Source of the DNA: Corynebacterium sp. ACRPH | GTDB taxonomy: Bacteria; Actinomycetota; Actinomycetes; Mycobacteriales; Mycobacteriaceae | NCBI RefSeq assembly: GCF_022347285.1 | Contig: NZ_JAKRND010000011.1 | Location: forward strand, 20,778-84,777 | Length of the DNA stretch: 64,000 nucleotides | Direction: 5' to 3' | In this document: piece after piece, positions 9,599 to 18,038 of the stretch | How the letters are laid out: each line of letters opens with the position of its first letter | How positions within the stretch are numbered: position 1 is the first letter of the stretch | Translations under genes and position numbers: made by a program | Notes under the pieces: generated by a model | The model's input: only the letters and a program-made list of their open reading frames with translations | What the model was told of the DNA's origin: nothing | Databases searched by the model: none

Positions 9599-10180
9599 GT
9601 GGCGTCACCAAATAAGAAACAACACACCAACAGCGACACGTGGCTGATCGTCGGCCTGGGCAACCCCGGCGATAAATACGCCAACACCAGGCACAATGTT
9701 GGGCGATTGGTGATCGGCGAGCTGCTGGATCGGCAAGTACCGGAGGCCAGCCTGAATACCCACAAGAAGACGAACACGGACATCGCCGAGGTGACGATCG
9801 CGGGGCGCAAGGTGGTGCTGGCACAGCCGCGGACCTACATGAATGTGTCGGGCGGGCCGGTGCAGCAGTTGGCGGCGTTTTTCAAGATCCCGGCGGAGAA
9901 CATCATCGTCGCCTACGACGATCTCGAGGGCGATCCGGGGGCGGTGAAGCTGCGGCAGTCCGGTGGTGACAAGGGGCATAACGGGTTGAAGTCCATCACG
10001 AAGTCCCTGGGCACGAAGGACTACTGGCGCCTTTCATGCGGCATTGGACGACCGCCCGGGCGCATGGATCCGGCGGCCTATGTGTTGAAGCCCTTCCCCA
10101 AGTCGGAGGCGGCGGATGTGGCGATCATGTGCGCTGACGCAGCCGACGAGGTTGAGCGCACCCTCGGTGTGGAAAACTAG
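9599..10180 (+). CDS. pth: Peptidyl-tRNA hydrolase, first of two tandem copies
   Basis: Pth cleaves peptidyl-tRNA released by ribosome drop-off. The active-site elements are complete: GLGNPG, TRHNVG (catalytic His), TYMNVSG, YDDLEGDPG (Asp) and KGHNGLKS. I prefer GTG 9599, with purine-rich GGAG just upstream, giving 193 residues. An in-frame GTG at 9542 would add 19 residues, but a promoter-like TACAAT falls between the two. The stop codon overlaps the start of the second pth gene (TAGTG), so the two are translationally coupled. Two copies in tandem are unusual outside this genus. The usual HDELD motif is YDDLE here. Confidence 0.93.
   Translation: MASPNKKQHTNSDTWLIVGLGNPGDKYANTRHNVGRLVIGELLDRQVPEASLNTHKKTNTDIAEVTIAGRKVVLAQPRTYMNVSGGPVQQLAAFFKIPAENIIVAYDDLEGDPGAVKLRQSGGDKGHNGLKSITKSLGTKDYWRLSCGIGRPPGRMDPAAYVLKPFPKSEAADVAIMCADAADEVERTLGVEN
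9601..9618 (-). repeat. Recurrent motif, copy 5 (at the pth start)
   Basis: Minus-strand reading: TTCTTATTTGGTGACGCC. It overlaps the first codons of pth from the preferred start. Confidence 0.55.
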
Positions 10181-10914
10181 TGGCTGTGTCTTTCCTCCAA
10201 TCTCTATTTTCCGTTTTCCGCAAGAACTCCGCGTCGCAGGGGCCTGCAGCTAATAGTGCTGATGCTAGGCCAGCTAAGCCTGCAAAACGTGCCAAGCTTA
10301 CCGTCGGGGAGCTGCAAGAATTCGCCCCTGAATGGATTGTGATCGGCCTGGGCAATCCTGGTGCCAAGTACGCGGAAACGCGGCACAATATCGGCTATTG
10401 GCCGATTGATCGTCTGGTTGAGCGCTATGGGGTTCAGTGGCTACCGGTGGAGGGCCAGAAGGCTCATGCGGCGTTGACCACGGTGGAGGAAACCCCCGTG
10501 GTGCTGCTCCGCTCCACGACGTACATGAACAACTCCGGTGAGGCGGTCGGGCCGCTGGCTTCTGCTTTGAGCCTGCCGGCGGAGCGGGTCATTGTCTGCC
10601 ACGACGAGCTGGACATCGCCACTGGCCAGGTGCGCATCAAGGATAAAGGCGGCGAGGGTGGCCACAATGGGCTGCGCTCAATGACTGCCGAGCTGGGCAC
10701 CCAGCACTACGTGCGCGTCCGCATGGGCATCGGCCGCCCGCCTAAGGGCACATCTGTGATTGATTTCGTTTTGAGCCCGTTTGAGGATGCAGACATCGAC
10801 CCGGAGAGCGGATGGATGGAAAACACTCTTCGGGATTCGGTGGACTCAGTGACGCTCATCGTGAACAATGGCACAGACATTGCGCGAAACGATATCCACA
10901 CGCGCAAGCACTAA
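10180..10914 (+). CDS. Peptidyl-tRNA hydrolase, second tandem copy
   Basis: This 244-residue paralogue of the preceding gene carries the same active-site set: GLGNPG, TRHNIG, TYMNNSG, CHDELD and GGHNGLRS. It keeps the canonical HDELD that the first copy has altered. It has an N-terminal extension of about 45 residues that is basic and Pro/Ala-rich before the catalytic core, which is atypical for bacterial Pth. The GTG start overlaps the stop of the first copy by one base. The identity is clear from the motifs; why two intact enzymes are kept is unknown. Confidence 0.93.
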   Translation: MAVSFLQSLFSVFRKNSASQGPAANSADARPAKPAKRAKLTVGELQEFAPEWIVIGLGNPGAKYAETRHNIGYWPIDRLVERYGVQWLPVEGQKAHAALTTVEETPVVLLRSTTYMNNSGEAVGPLASALSLPAERVIVCHDELDIATGQVRIKDKGGEGGHNGLRSMTAELGTQHYVRVRMGIGRPPKGTSVIDFVLSPFEDADIDPESGWMENTLRDSVDSVTLIVNNGTDIARNDIHTRKH

Positions 10915-10944
10915 TAAATGCTGCGGTGCAGGTAGCGCGCAGTA

Positions 10945-10966
10945 GCGAGAATACTCGCGGGTTTTT
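10945..10966 (+). terminator. Terminator after the second pth gene
   Basis: GCGAG-AATA-CTCGC is followed by GGG and five T, 31 bases after the stop codon. Confidence 0.65.
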
Positions 10967-11028
10967 GAGCTTCCTAGCGTTAGTATTGATGAATCAATGC
11001 ACTCGATATTGCCTTTGGGAGATGCAAA

Positions 11029-13842
11029 GTGAAGCAGGTTTTTGGACTACTGCGCGCTGTTCATAACGCTCGAACAGGTTCGGCGAAGTCGTCCCCCGAC
11101 CAGCAGAAACAACCAGAATCTGGTGCGTCTTCCGGGGCTTCTGTGTCTTCTAACCCGTCTGCGGATTCCGAACCGTCTGCGGCTTCCAAGCCTTCCGATG
11201 AGAAGAAGGCGGCTCCTGCAAAGGCGGGACCAAAGGAGGTAGCTCCGGCGACGCCTGCGGAGCAAGCGTCTGCGCCAAAGACTACTGAGGCGAAAAAGCC
11301 GGCCTCTGCGAAGCAGGAACCGATCAAGCTCTCCGCAGTCGGCGCCCCCAAGGCTCCCTCCGCTCCGAAGCCACCAAAGGCTTCCGCTCCCCAGAAGCAG
11401 AAGCCACCGAAGGCAACCGCAGCCTCGCAGGATCCCAAGAAGTCCACTACGGCTACGAAGGTCCCTAAAGCAGACAAAAACAAGAAGCAGACAAGCACTA
11501 GCCCCAAGCAGGCTGCTACTCCCCGACCAGCTGCGGCCGCTCCGGCCATCAAACTCGGTAGCGTAGGCACACCACCCGCTCCGGGTGCTGCCCCTGGCGC
11601 GACGCGAAAAGCGCCTATGCCCACGAAGGCGCCCAGCGCGAAGCAGGCCGCCAAGTCGGCTCCCAAGGAAACGCCTGCAGCAAAGCAGGCACCCAAGCAA
11701 GCCGCAAAGCCTGTACCCAAACCGGAGCCCGCACAGGCGCCCGCTGCGAAGCAAGCGCCCAAGCCAGTCGCGAAGACGGAGCCGAAGCCGGTGCCGCCAG
11801 CGGCGGAAAAGTCGGCGTCACAACCAAAGAAACAACCCGAACCAAAGCAGGTGGCAACGGCACAACCTGCGCCACAGCAGCAACCTGCACCACAGCAGAA
11901 CAACGTGCCGGAAGCGCTGGCGATCCCGCCCGAGAATAAGACGGTCAAAAAGGACCGCCGTGCGCGCCTGCGCCAGGTGAAGGGCCTCGATGGCCTGCGT
12001 GGCCTCGCCGTGCTCGCGGTGGTGATCTACCACTTCTTCGGCGACATTCTGCCCGGTGGCTACCTGGGTGTGGACCTGTTTTTCGTCCTATCGGGCTTCC
12101 TGATCACCTCGCTGCTGGTGCGCGAGTACCGGGTAAACAACACGATCAGCCTGAAAGACTTCTGGATCAGGCGATTCCGCCGAATCCTTCCCGCCGCGCT
12201 GGTCACCCTGTTTATCGTCACCGCAATCGTCACCGCCATAGGTGGGGACATCGCCGTGGGCATCCGCGAGCAATTCCTGGGCACGCTGTTCTTCGTCAAC
12301 AACTGGACACAGATCGCCACCTCCCAGTCGTACTTCGCGGAAAACGAGGTCCAGGTTTTCGCCCACTACTGGTCGCTGGCGGTCGAAGAGCAGTTCTACA
12401 TCATCTGGCCGCTGGTGACACTCGGAATTTTCGTGTTCACCCAGCGCCGGCTCCGCCGCAGTCCGCGCCGCGTCCCGATGCTGGTGACGGCGCTGCTGGC
12501 CGTGCTTTCCGCTGCAGCCATGGCGCTGCTTTTCACCCCCGGCGAGGATCCAACGCGCGTCTACTACGGCACAGATACACACGCTTTCGGCCTGCTCATC
12601 GGCGCTTTCCTCTCGCTGGCTGTCACCTCCACGCGCAACGATCCGCGAGTGGATTCCTGGCCGTCGGCTGACAGGTTTGAGGCGCGGGTTGCGGGCGCGA
12701 TCGGTGCCCTGGCGCTTGTCGGCTACGTCATCCAGCTGCTGTTTATGGGCGACGACCTGGCGGTGACCTACCAGGGTGGCCTGCTGCTAACCAGCGTGCT
12801 GGGCGTGCTGATGATCTGGGGCGTGATCCGGGAGACCGGCCCGCTGACGTGGATCTTCCGCACCAATGTCATGCGCTGGCTCGGCCAACGCTCGTTCTCG
12901 TTGTACCTGTGGCACTGGCCGGTCATCATGATTCTGCGCGCTCTTTTTGACGCCGATGGTCACATGGACCACAAGTGGATTCTCGGGCTGGCAGCGGTGC
13001 CGATCGCTCTGTTGATCTCCGAGATTTCCTACCAGCACGTGGAAAATCCCTTCCGCCGCCGCGGCTACAAACAGACGTGGAAGGACTACTGGGCTTCTCG
13101 CCCGAGCTTCCACGAAATCAACGGGGGCTTCAAGAAGGTCGCATGGCCTGTTGTGCCGCTGCTCGTCGTAGCTTGCGTGGGCGGTGTGGTCTACGGCGTG
13201 GTTAACTCCAACGACAAGACCGAGCTGGAGCAAGAACTGGACCAACTGCAGCGCATGAACCAGGAGGCCAACAAGGGCAATGTCCCCGCCCCAGCCACTC
13301 CGCCGCCGCCGAAGGAAAAGAAGGCCGCGGCCGTGCAGGGTAAGGACATCACCGCCGTGGGTGACTCCGTGATGCTGGCAGCCAGCGAAGCACTGAACAC
13401 CAACTACCCGGGCATCTACATCGATGCGGACGTTTCCCGCCACTACACCGCCGGTATGGACGTGCTGCGGCAGCTGAACGATTCCGGCAAGTTGCGCAAG
13501 AACGTATTCCTCGGCTTCGGCACCAACGGCCCGGCTTTCCCAGGCCAGTTGGAGGAGATGATCAACCTCATCGGCCCCGACCGCCAGATCTTCATGGCCA
13601 TGCCCTACGGCGATCGAGAGTGGATGGCGCAGTCCCGCCAGGATGTGCTGGACGCAGCCAAGGCGCACGACAACGTCTACATCGCGGACTGGTGCGGCCA
13701 TGCGCAGTCCCACCAGGATCTGCTGTTCGAAGATGGTGTTCACCCAATGCCCGAGGGCGCGCAGGAGTACGCGAAATCCTTCGACGAGGCGCTGGCCCAG
13801 GCCGCGAACCACAAGAAGAAGACCACGACTACCTGCGCCTAA
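11029..13842 (+). CDS. Acyltransferase-3 / SGNH two-domain membrane protein with long basic N-terminal extension
   Basis: This 937-residue OafA/YrhL-type O-acyltransferase is expected to acylate an envelope glycan or lipid. Residues 1 to about 310 are low-complexity Lys/Ala/Pro/Gln (repeats such as AKQAPK and PAAKQAP) with no predicted fold. Residues about 318-700 form the acyltransferase-3 domain, with the catalytic-type motifs KGLDGLRGLAVLAVVIYH, RRFRRILPAALV and WSLAVEEQFY and about ten membrane segments. Residues about 710-935 are extracytoplasmic with an SGNH-like fold: ITAVGDSVMLA, GTNG and DGVHPMPEG. The start is GTG 11029 with GGGAG upstream. The acceptor substrate is unknown. The N-terminal extension is far longer than in typical family members. 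Confidence 0.85.
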   Translation: MKQVFGLLRAVHNARTGSAKSSPDQQKQPESGASSGASVSSNPSADSEPSAASKPSDEKKAAPAKAGPKEVAPATPAEQASAPKTTEAKKPASAKQEPIKLSAVGAPKAPSAPKPPKASAPQKQKPPKATAASQDPKKSTTATKVPKADKNKKQTSTSPKQAATPRPAAAAPAIKLGSVGTPPAPGAAPGATRKAPMPTKAPSAKQAAKSAPKETPAAKQAPKQAAKPVPKPEPAQAPAAKQAPKPVAKTEPKPVPPAAEKSASQPKKQPEPKQVATAQPAPQQQPAPQQNNVPEALAIPPENKTVKKDRRARLRQVKGLDGLRGLAVLAVVIYHFFGDILPGGYLGVDLFFVLSGFLITSLLVREYRVNNTISLKDFWIRRFRRILPAALVTLFIVTAIVTAIGGDIAVGIREQFLGTLFFVNNWTQIATSQSYFAENEVQVFAHYWSLAVEEQFYIIWPLVTLGIFVFTQRRLRRSPRRVPMLVTALLAVLSAAAMALLFTPGEDPTRVYYGTDTHAFGLLIGAFLSLAVTSTRNDPRVDSWPSADRFEARVAGAIGALALVGYVIQLLFMGDDLAVTYQGGLLLTSVLGVLMIWGVIRETGPLTWIFRTNVMRWLGQRSFSLYLWHWPVIMILRALFDADGHMDHKWILGLAAVPIALLISEISYQHVENPFRRRGYKQTWKDYWASRPSFHEINGGFKKVAWPVVPLLVVACVGGVVYGVVNSNDKTELEQELDQLQRMNQEANKGNVPAPATPPPPKEKKAAAVQGKDITAVGDSVMLAASEALNTNYPGIYIDADVSRHYTAGMDVLRQLNDSGKLRKNVFLGFGTNGPAFPGQLEEMINLIGPDRQIFMAMPYGDREWMAQSRQDVLDAAKAHDNVYIADWCGHAQSHQDLLFEDGVHPMPEGAQEYAKSFDEALAQAANHKKKTTTTCA
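12937..12954 (+). repeat. Recurrent motif, copy 6 (in acyltransferase gene)
   Basis: CGCGCTCTTTTTGACGCC has a shorter pyrimidine tract than most copies and is coding (Ala-Leu-Phe-Asp-Ala). Confidence 0.45.
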
Positions 13843-13870
13843 TGCCCACCCGCTAGACTTGTGGGCATTA
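13840..13870 (+). promoter_or_regulatory. 10-bp perfect inverted repeat enclosing a -10-like box at the prfC start
   Basis: TAATGCCCAC (13840-13849) and GTGGGCATTA (13861-13870) are exact reverse complements around an 11-base loop. The left arm starts with the stop codon of the acyltransferase gene and the right arm ends at the A of the prfC ATG. The loop contains TAGACT, a plausible -10 for a leaderless or near-leaderless transcript. As RNA, the hairpin would sit against the initiation codon. Confidence 0.55.
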
Positions 13871-15516
13871 TGAGTTCAACCGCATCCGAAGCCTCGCGCC
13901 GCCGCACATTCGCCGTCATCGCCCACCCGGATGCCGGTAAATCTACCCTCACCGAGGCGCTCGCGCTGCACGCCCACATGATCAAGGAAGCCGGTGCCGT
14001 GCACGGCAAAGCCGGCCGCAAGTCCACCGTCTCCGACTGGATGGACATGGAAAAAGACCGTGGCATTTCCATCGCCTCCTCCGCCTTGCAGTTTGAATAC
14101 GCCCCGAAGGGCCACGACGGCGAGCCCTTCATGATCAACCTTGTCGATACACCGGGTCACGCGGACTTCTCGGAGGACACCTACCGAGTTTTGTCTGCTG
14201 TGGATGCCGCGGTGATGCTCATTGACGGCGCCAAGGGGCTGGAGCCGCAGACGCTGAAGCTGTTCCGCGTGTGCAAGGCCCGCGGTCTGCCGATCGTGAC
14301 CGTCGTGAACAAGTGGGACCGCCCCGGCCGCAGCCCGCTGGAGCTGGTGGACGAGATCGTCAACGAGATCCAGCTGCAGCCCACTCCCCTGTTCTGGCCG
14401 GTTGGCGAGGCCGGCGACTTCCGCGGGTTGGCGCGCATCAACGACGACGGGGAGGCCGAGGAGTACATTCACTTCCTTCGCACCGCCGGTGGTTCGACGA
14501 TCGCCCCGGAGGAGCACTACACCCCGGAGCAGGCCGCAGAGCGGGAAGAAGACGTGTGGGAAACCGCTGCCGAAGAGGTGGAGCTGCTGGCCGCCGATGG
14601 CGCGCTGCACGACCAGGAGCTGTTCCTGGAGTGCACCACTTCTCCGCTGATCTTCGCCTCCGCGATGCTGAACTTCGGCGTGCACCAGATTCTGGATACC
14701 CTCTGCGCTTTGGCGCCCGCCCCAGCGGGCCGCGATTCCGACCCGAAGGTGATCGAGGCCGCCGCGGGCGGAAACTCCGTCGCGGTGGACGAGCACCGCG
14801 ACCCCACCGATGATTTTTCGGGCGTGGTGTTCAAGGTGCAGGCCGGCATGGATCGCAACCACCGCGACTCCCTGGCCTTCATGCGCGTAGTCTCCGGCGT
14901 GTTCGAGCGCGGCATGCAGGTCACGCATGCGCAATCTGGCCGGTCTTTCTCCACGAAGTACGCGCTGACCGTCTTCGGTCGCACCCGCGCCACCGTGGAG
15001 GCCGCCTACCCTGGCGACATCGTGGGTCTGGTCAACGCTGGTTCGCTCGCACCTGGCGACACGATCTACGCCGGCAAGAAGGTGCAGTTCCCGCCCATGC
15101 CGCAGTTCGCACCGGAGCACTTCCGCACGCTGCGCGCGAAGTCGCTGGGCAAGTACAAGCAGTTCCGCAAGGCCCTCGAGCAGCTGGATTCCGAAGGTGT
15201 TGTGCAGATTCTGCGCAACGACGCTCGCGGTGACGCTAACCCGGTCATGGCCGCCGTCGGCCCCATGCAGTTCGAGGTTATGCAGGCCCGGATGGACGTT
15301 GAGTACAACGTGGAGACCGTGGCCGACCCCGTCCCTTACTCTGTCGCTCGTCGTACTGACGCCGAGTCGGCGCCGGTGCTGGCCAAGCAGCGAGGTGTGG
15401 AGATCTTCACCCGCACGGACGGGGAGCTGATTGCCCTGTTCGGCGACAAGTGGAAGCTAGCCTTCGTGGAGAAGGAACACCCGGAGCTGACAATGGAGAC
15501 CCTGGTCGCCGATTAG
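13870..15516 (+). CDS. prfC: Peptide chain release factor 3
   Basis: RF3 is the GTPase that recycles RF1/RF2 after termination. The 548-residue protein begins with the G1 loop AHPDAGKST, followed by the switch/G2 region ending in GISIASS, G3 DTPGHADF and G4 NKWD. The RF3-specific stretch KYKQFRKALEQLDSEGVVQI and the C-terminal GPMQFEVMQARMDVEYNV distinguish it from EF-G and LepA. ATG 13870 is preferred over GTG 13861; neither has a clear Shine-Dalgarno sequence, which fits leaderless expression. The start codon lies at the edge of the inverted repeat described separately. Confidence 0.95.
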   Translation: MSSTASEASRRRTFAVIAHPDAGKSTLTEALALHAHMIKEAGAVHGKAGRKSTVSDWMDMEKDRGISIASSALQFEYAPKGHDGEPFMINLVDTPGHADFSEDTYRVLSAVDAAVMLIDGAKGLEPQTLKLFRVCKARGLPIVTVVNKWDRPGRSPLELVDEIVNEIQLQPTPLFWPVGEAGDFRGLARINDDGEAEEYIHFLRTAGGSTIAPEEHYTPEQAAEREEDVWETAAEEVELLAADGALHDQELFLECTTSPLIFASAMLNFGVHQILDTLCALAPAPAGRDSDPKVIEAAAGGNSVAVDEHRDPTDDFSGVVFKVQAGMDRNHRDSLAFMRVVSGVFERGMQVTHAQSGRSFSTKYALTVFGRTRATVEAAYPGDIVGLVNAGSLAPGDTIYAGKKVQFPPMPQFAPEHFRTLRAKSLGKYKQFRKALEQLDSEGVVQILRNDARGDANPVMAAVGPMQFEVMQARMDVEYNVETVADPVPYSVARRTDAESAPVLAKQRGVEIFTRTDGELIALFGDKWKLAFVEKEHPELTMETLVAD

Positions 15517-15546
15517 GCGGAGTAGCAATTTGTCGCGACCCCATCA

Positions 15547-15596
15547 AAAATATTTGCACAAGGCTTGCAATGTTTCGCAGACTGTGCAAATATTTT
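15547..15596. promoter_or_regulatory. 14-bp perfect inverted repeat over the MMPL promoter (probable TetR operator)
   Basis: AAAATATTTGCACA (15547-15560) and TGTGCAAATATTTT (15583-15596) are exact reverse complements, 22 bases apart. A -35-like TTGCAA (15565-15570) and a -10-like AAATAT (15588-15593) are spaced by 17 bases, so the right arm covers the -10. The predicted transcription start falls at the ATG (15601), implying a leaderless mRNA. A TetR-type gene lies in the same operon and is the obvious candidate ligand; this is inference. Confidence 0.65.
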
Positions 15597-15600
15597 GCGC

Positions 15601-18027
15601 ATGGCAAAATTCCTGTATCGAGTAGGCCGCTCCGCCTACCTTCATAAATGGCGTTTCCTCGCCGTATGGCTGATCGTGCTGATCGGCGTGGGCACCGCCT
15701 CCGCACTATTAACCAAACCAACCTCGCAGTCCTTCACCATCCCCGGCCTGGAGTCCATCGAGACCCAGGAAAGGATCAAGGAAGAATTCCCCAACGGCGA
15801 AGACGCTGATCAGCTAGAGGCAGCCACGGGCAAGCTCGTGATCCAAGCCCCTGAAGGTCAGACTCTTGCCAAGGGCGAGGCTGCACAATCGACCGAAGAC
15901 ATCCTTCAGGCGCTGCAAAAGCTCGATTTCCTGAAGGACAAGGAAAAGCTCGTCTCCCCCGTGCTGGCCAGCGAAAGCATGCACCAGCAAATGGCTCCCA
16001 TGAAGCAGAAGCAGGGAATGCCGAAGGAGCAGATTGCATCCGACATCGCTGCTCTAAGCCCGCTGAGCTCCGACAAGCGCACTGGCACAATCGAGGTTTC
16101 CTTCGATGCGGAAACTGCAGCAGACGTGCCCGCAGAGGACGTGCAAAAGTTCGAGGATGCGGTAAAGAACAACGCCGGTAACCTCAACGTTGGGTGGAGC
16201 GGTAACGCATTCCAGCAGCCGGAGATGAGCATGGCCTCCGAAGCCATCGGCCTGGCCGTCGCCGCCATCGTTTTAATCGTCACCTTCGGCAGCCTCGTGG
16301 CTGCAGGCCTGCCGCTACTCTCCGCGGTGATTGGCGTGGGCACCGGCATCGGCATCGTCATGGCCGCCACCTCCGTCACGGACAACATCAACTCCATGAC
16401 CCCCACCCTGGCCTCCATGATCGGCCTGGCCGTGGGCATCGACTATGCGCTGTTCATCCTCTCCCGCTTCCGCAACGAGCTGGTCGCCCATGTGGATGGT
16501 CAGGATCTGGAACCGAAGGAACTACACCAGAAACTCAAAACAATTCCCGTCAAGGAACGCGCCCACCTTGCCGGCCTCGCAGTCGGCAAGGCCGGTTCCG
16601 CGGTTGTCTTCGCTGGCCTTACGGTCCTGATTGCACTGGCAGCACTGTCCATCATCAACATTCCGTTCCTCACCGCTATGGCCTTGGCCGCTGCCGGTAC
16701 CGTGGCCATTGCCGTGATCGTCGCAATCACTCTTCTGCCCGCCATCATGGGCCTCATTGGCACGAAGGTCTTCGCAGGGCGCGCGCTTGTAGTCAAGGCT
16801 CCGGACCCAGAGAACGAGAAGCCGACCATGGGGCTGAAGTGGGTGCGCATCATCCGCAAGAAGCCCGCCCTGTGGTTGGTAGGCGCTGCAGTGTTGTTGA
16901 TTCTGCTGGCCATCCCCGCAATGAATCTACGCCTGGCCATGCCCTCTGATGGTTCTATGGCCAAGGGCACACCCAACCGTGTCGCCTACGAAATGACGGA
17001 GGAGGGCTTCGGAGCTGGTCGCAATGCCCCGATGGTTGCCCTCGTGGAATACCCCGACCTCAACGACAAGGAAAAGGCTGCCGCCACGCAGCAGGCCGTT
17101 GCCACCCTACAGGGCACCGAAGGCGTGGAGAACGCCCAGGTAGTGCAGACTAACGGCGATCCACGCAACCCAGCCGACCTGGGTACTGCAGCCCAGGTGA
17201 TGATCACCCCGTCCTACGGTGCAACAGATGCCCGCGCCGCCGATGTCCTGGAGCAGATGCGAGCCGAGGAAGCCGGATATACCGAAAAAACCGGGGCAAC
17301 CTATGCCATCACCGGCGTCACCCCGATGTACGAGGACATTTCACAGCGCCTGTCGGACGTCCTCATCCCCTACATCGCCATCGTCCTCGTGTTGGCTTTC
17401 ATCCTGCTGATGGTCGTCTTCCGTTCCATCTGGGTGCCACTGATCGCGGCACTGGGCTTCGGCCTGTCGGTGGCTGCCACGTTCGGCGTCACCGTCGCAT
17501 TGTGGCAGGAAGGCTTCGGCGGCATTATCGACGACCCGCAGCCGATCATCTCCTTCCTGCCCATCATGCTGATCGGTATTGTCTTTGGCCTAGCAATGGA
17601 CTACCAGGTCTTCCTGGTTACCCGCATGCGCGAGGGCTGGGCGCACGGCAAGACCGCCGGCAACGCCACCGCGAATGGTTTCAAGCATGGCGCGCGCGTG
17701 GTCACTGCAGCCGCGCTCATCATGATTTCGGTCTTCGCTGCCTTTATGATGGCTGACGAGCCGTTTATTAAGGTGATGGGCTTTGCCCTGGCCGCCGCCG
17801 TATTTTTTGACGCCTTCATCGTCCGCATGACCTTTATTCCAGCGACGATGTTCCTTCTCAGCGAACGGGCGTGGAAGTTCCCCAAGTGGCTGGCAAAGAT
17901 CGTCCCCGCCGTCGATGTCGAAGGTGAGAGCCTGGTGGGATTGAACGCCGACGGTAGTCGTGCCCCAGAGGCGCCTACAACAGAAGGTGTGGCACACCCG
18001 CGGAATTCGCAGGAAAGCGAGAAGTAG
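15601..18027 (+). CDS. MMPL family RND transporter
   Basis: This 808-residue membrane protein has the actinobacterial MMPL layout. There is one N-terminal helix, a large extracytoplasmic domain (about residues 45-195), five helices, a second extracytoplasmic domain (about 390-545), five more helices and a short polar tail. The proton-relay Asp-Tyr pairs are visible in SMIGLAVGIDYALFILSRFR and FGLAMDYQVFLVTRMREGW. Family members export mycolate lipids, other lipids or drugs; the substrate here cannot be told. ATG 15601 is used because a TTG at 15565 coincides with the -35 element. The tetR gene follows after 11 bases. Confidence 0.9.
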   Translation: MAKFLYRVGRSAYLHKWRFLAVWLIVLIGVGTASALLTKPTSQSFTIPGLESIETQERIKEEFPNGEDADQLEAATGKLVIQAPEGQTLAKGEAAQSTEDILQALQKLDFLKDKEKLVSPVLASESMHQQMAPMKQKQGMPKEQIASDIAALSPLSSDKRTGTIEVSFDAETAADVPAEDVQKFEDAVKNNAGNLNVGWSGNAFQQPEMSMASEAIGLAVAAIVLIVTFGSLVAAGLPLLSAVIGVGTGIGIVMAATSVTDNINSMTPTLASMIGLAVGIDYALFILSRFRNELVAHVDGQDLEPKELHQKLKTIPVKERAHLAGLAVGKAGSAVVFAGLTVLIALAALSIINIPFLTAMALAAAGTVAIAVIVAITLLPAIMGLIGTKVFAGRALVVKAPDPENEKPTMGLKWVRIIRKKPALWLVGAAVLLILLAIPAMNLRLAMPSDGSMAKGTPNRVAYEMTEEGFGAGRNAPMVALVEYPDLNDKEKAAATQQAVATLQGTEGVENAQVVQTNGDPRNPADLGTAAQVMITPSYGATDARAADVLEQMRAEEAGYTEKTGATYAITGVTPMYEDISQRLSDVLIPYIAIVLVLAFILLMVVFRSIWVPLIAALGFGLSVAATFGVTVALWQEGFGGIIDDPQPIISFLPIMLIGIVFGLAMDYQVFLVTRMREGWAHGKTAGNATANGFKHGARVVTAAALIMISVFAAFMMADEPFIKVMGFALAAAVFFDAFIVRMTFIPATMFLLSERAWKFPKWLAKIVPAVDVEGESLVGLNADGSRAPEAPTTEGVAHPRNSQESEK
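17797..17814 (+). repeat. Recurrent motif, copy 7 (in MMPL gene)
   Basis: GCCGTATTTTTTGACGCC, coding as Ala-Val-Phe-Phe-Asp-Ala in a transmembrane helix. Confidence 0.45.
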
Positions 18028-18038
18028 GAGGCCGCGAG

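Noticed and set aside
17314..17319. Plain TGACGCC sites without a pyrimidine tract (for example near 17314, 17466, 52336 and 60322)
   Set aside because: They share only the 7-base core, which is expected several times by chance, so they are not counted as motif copies.
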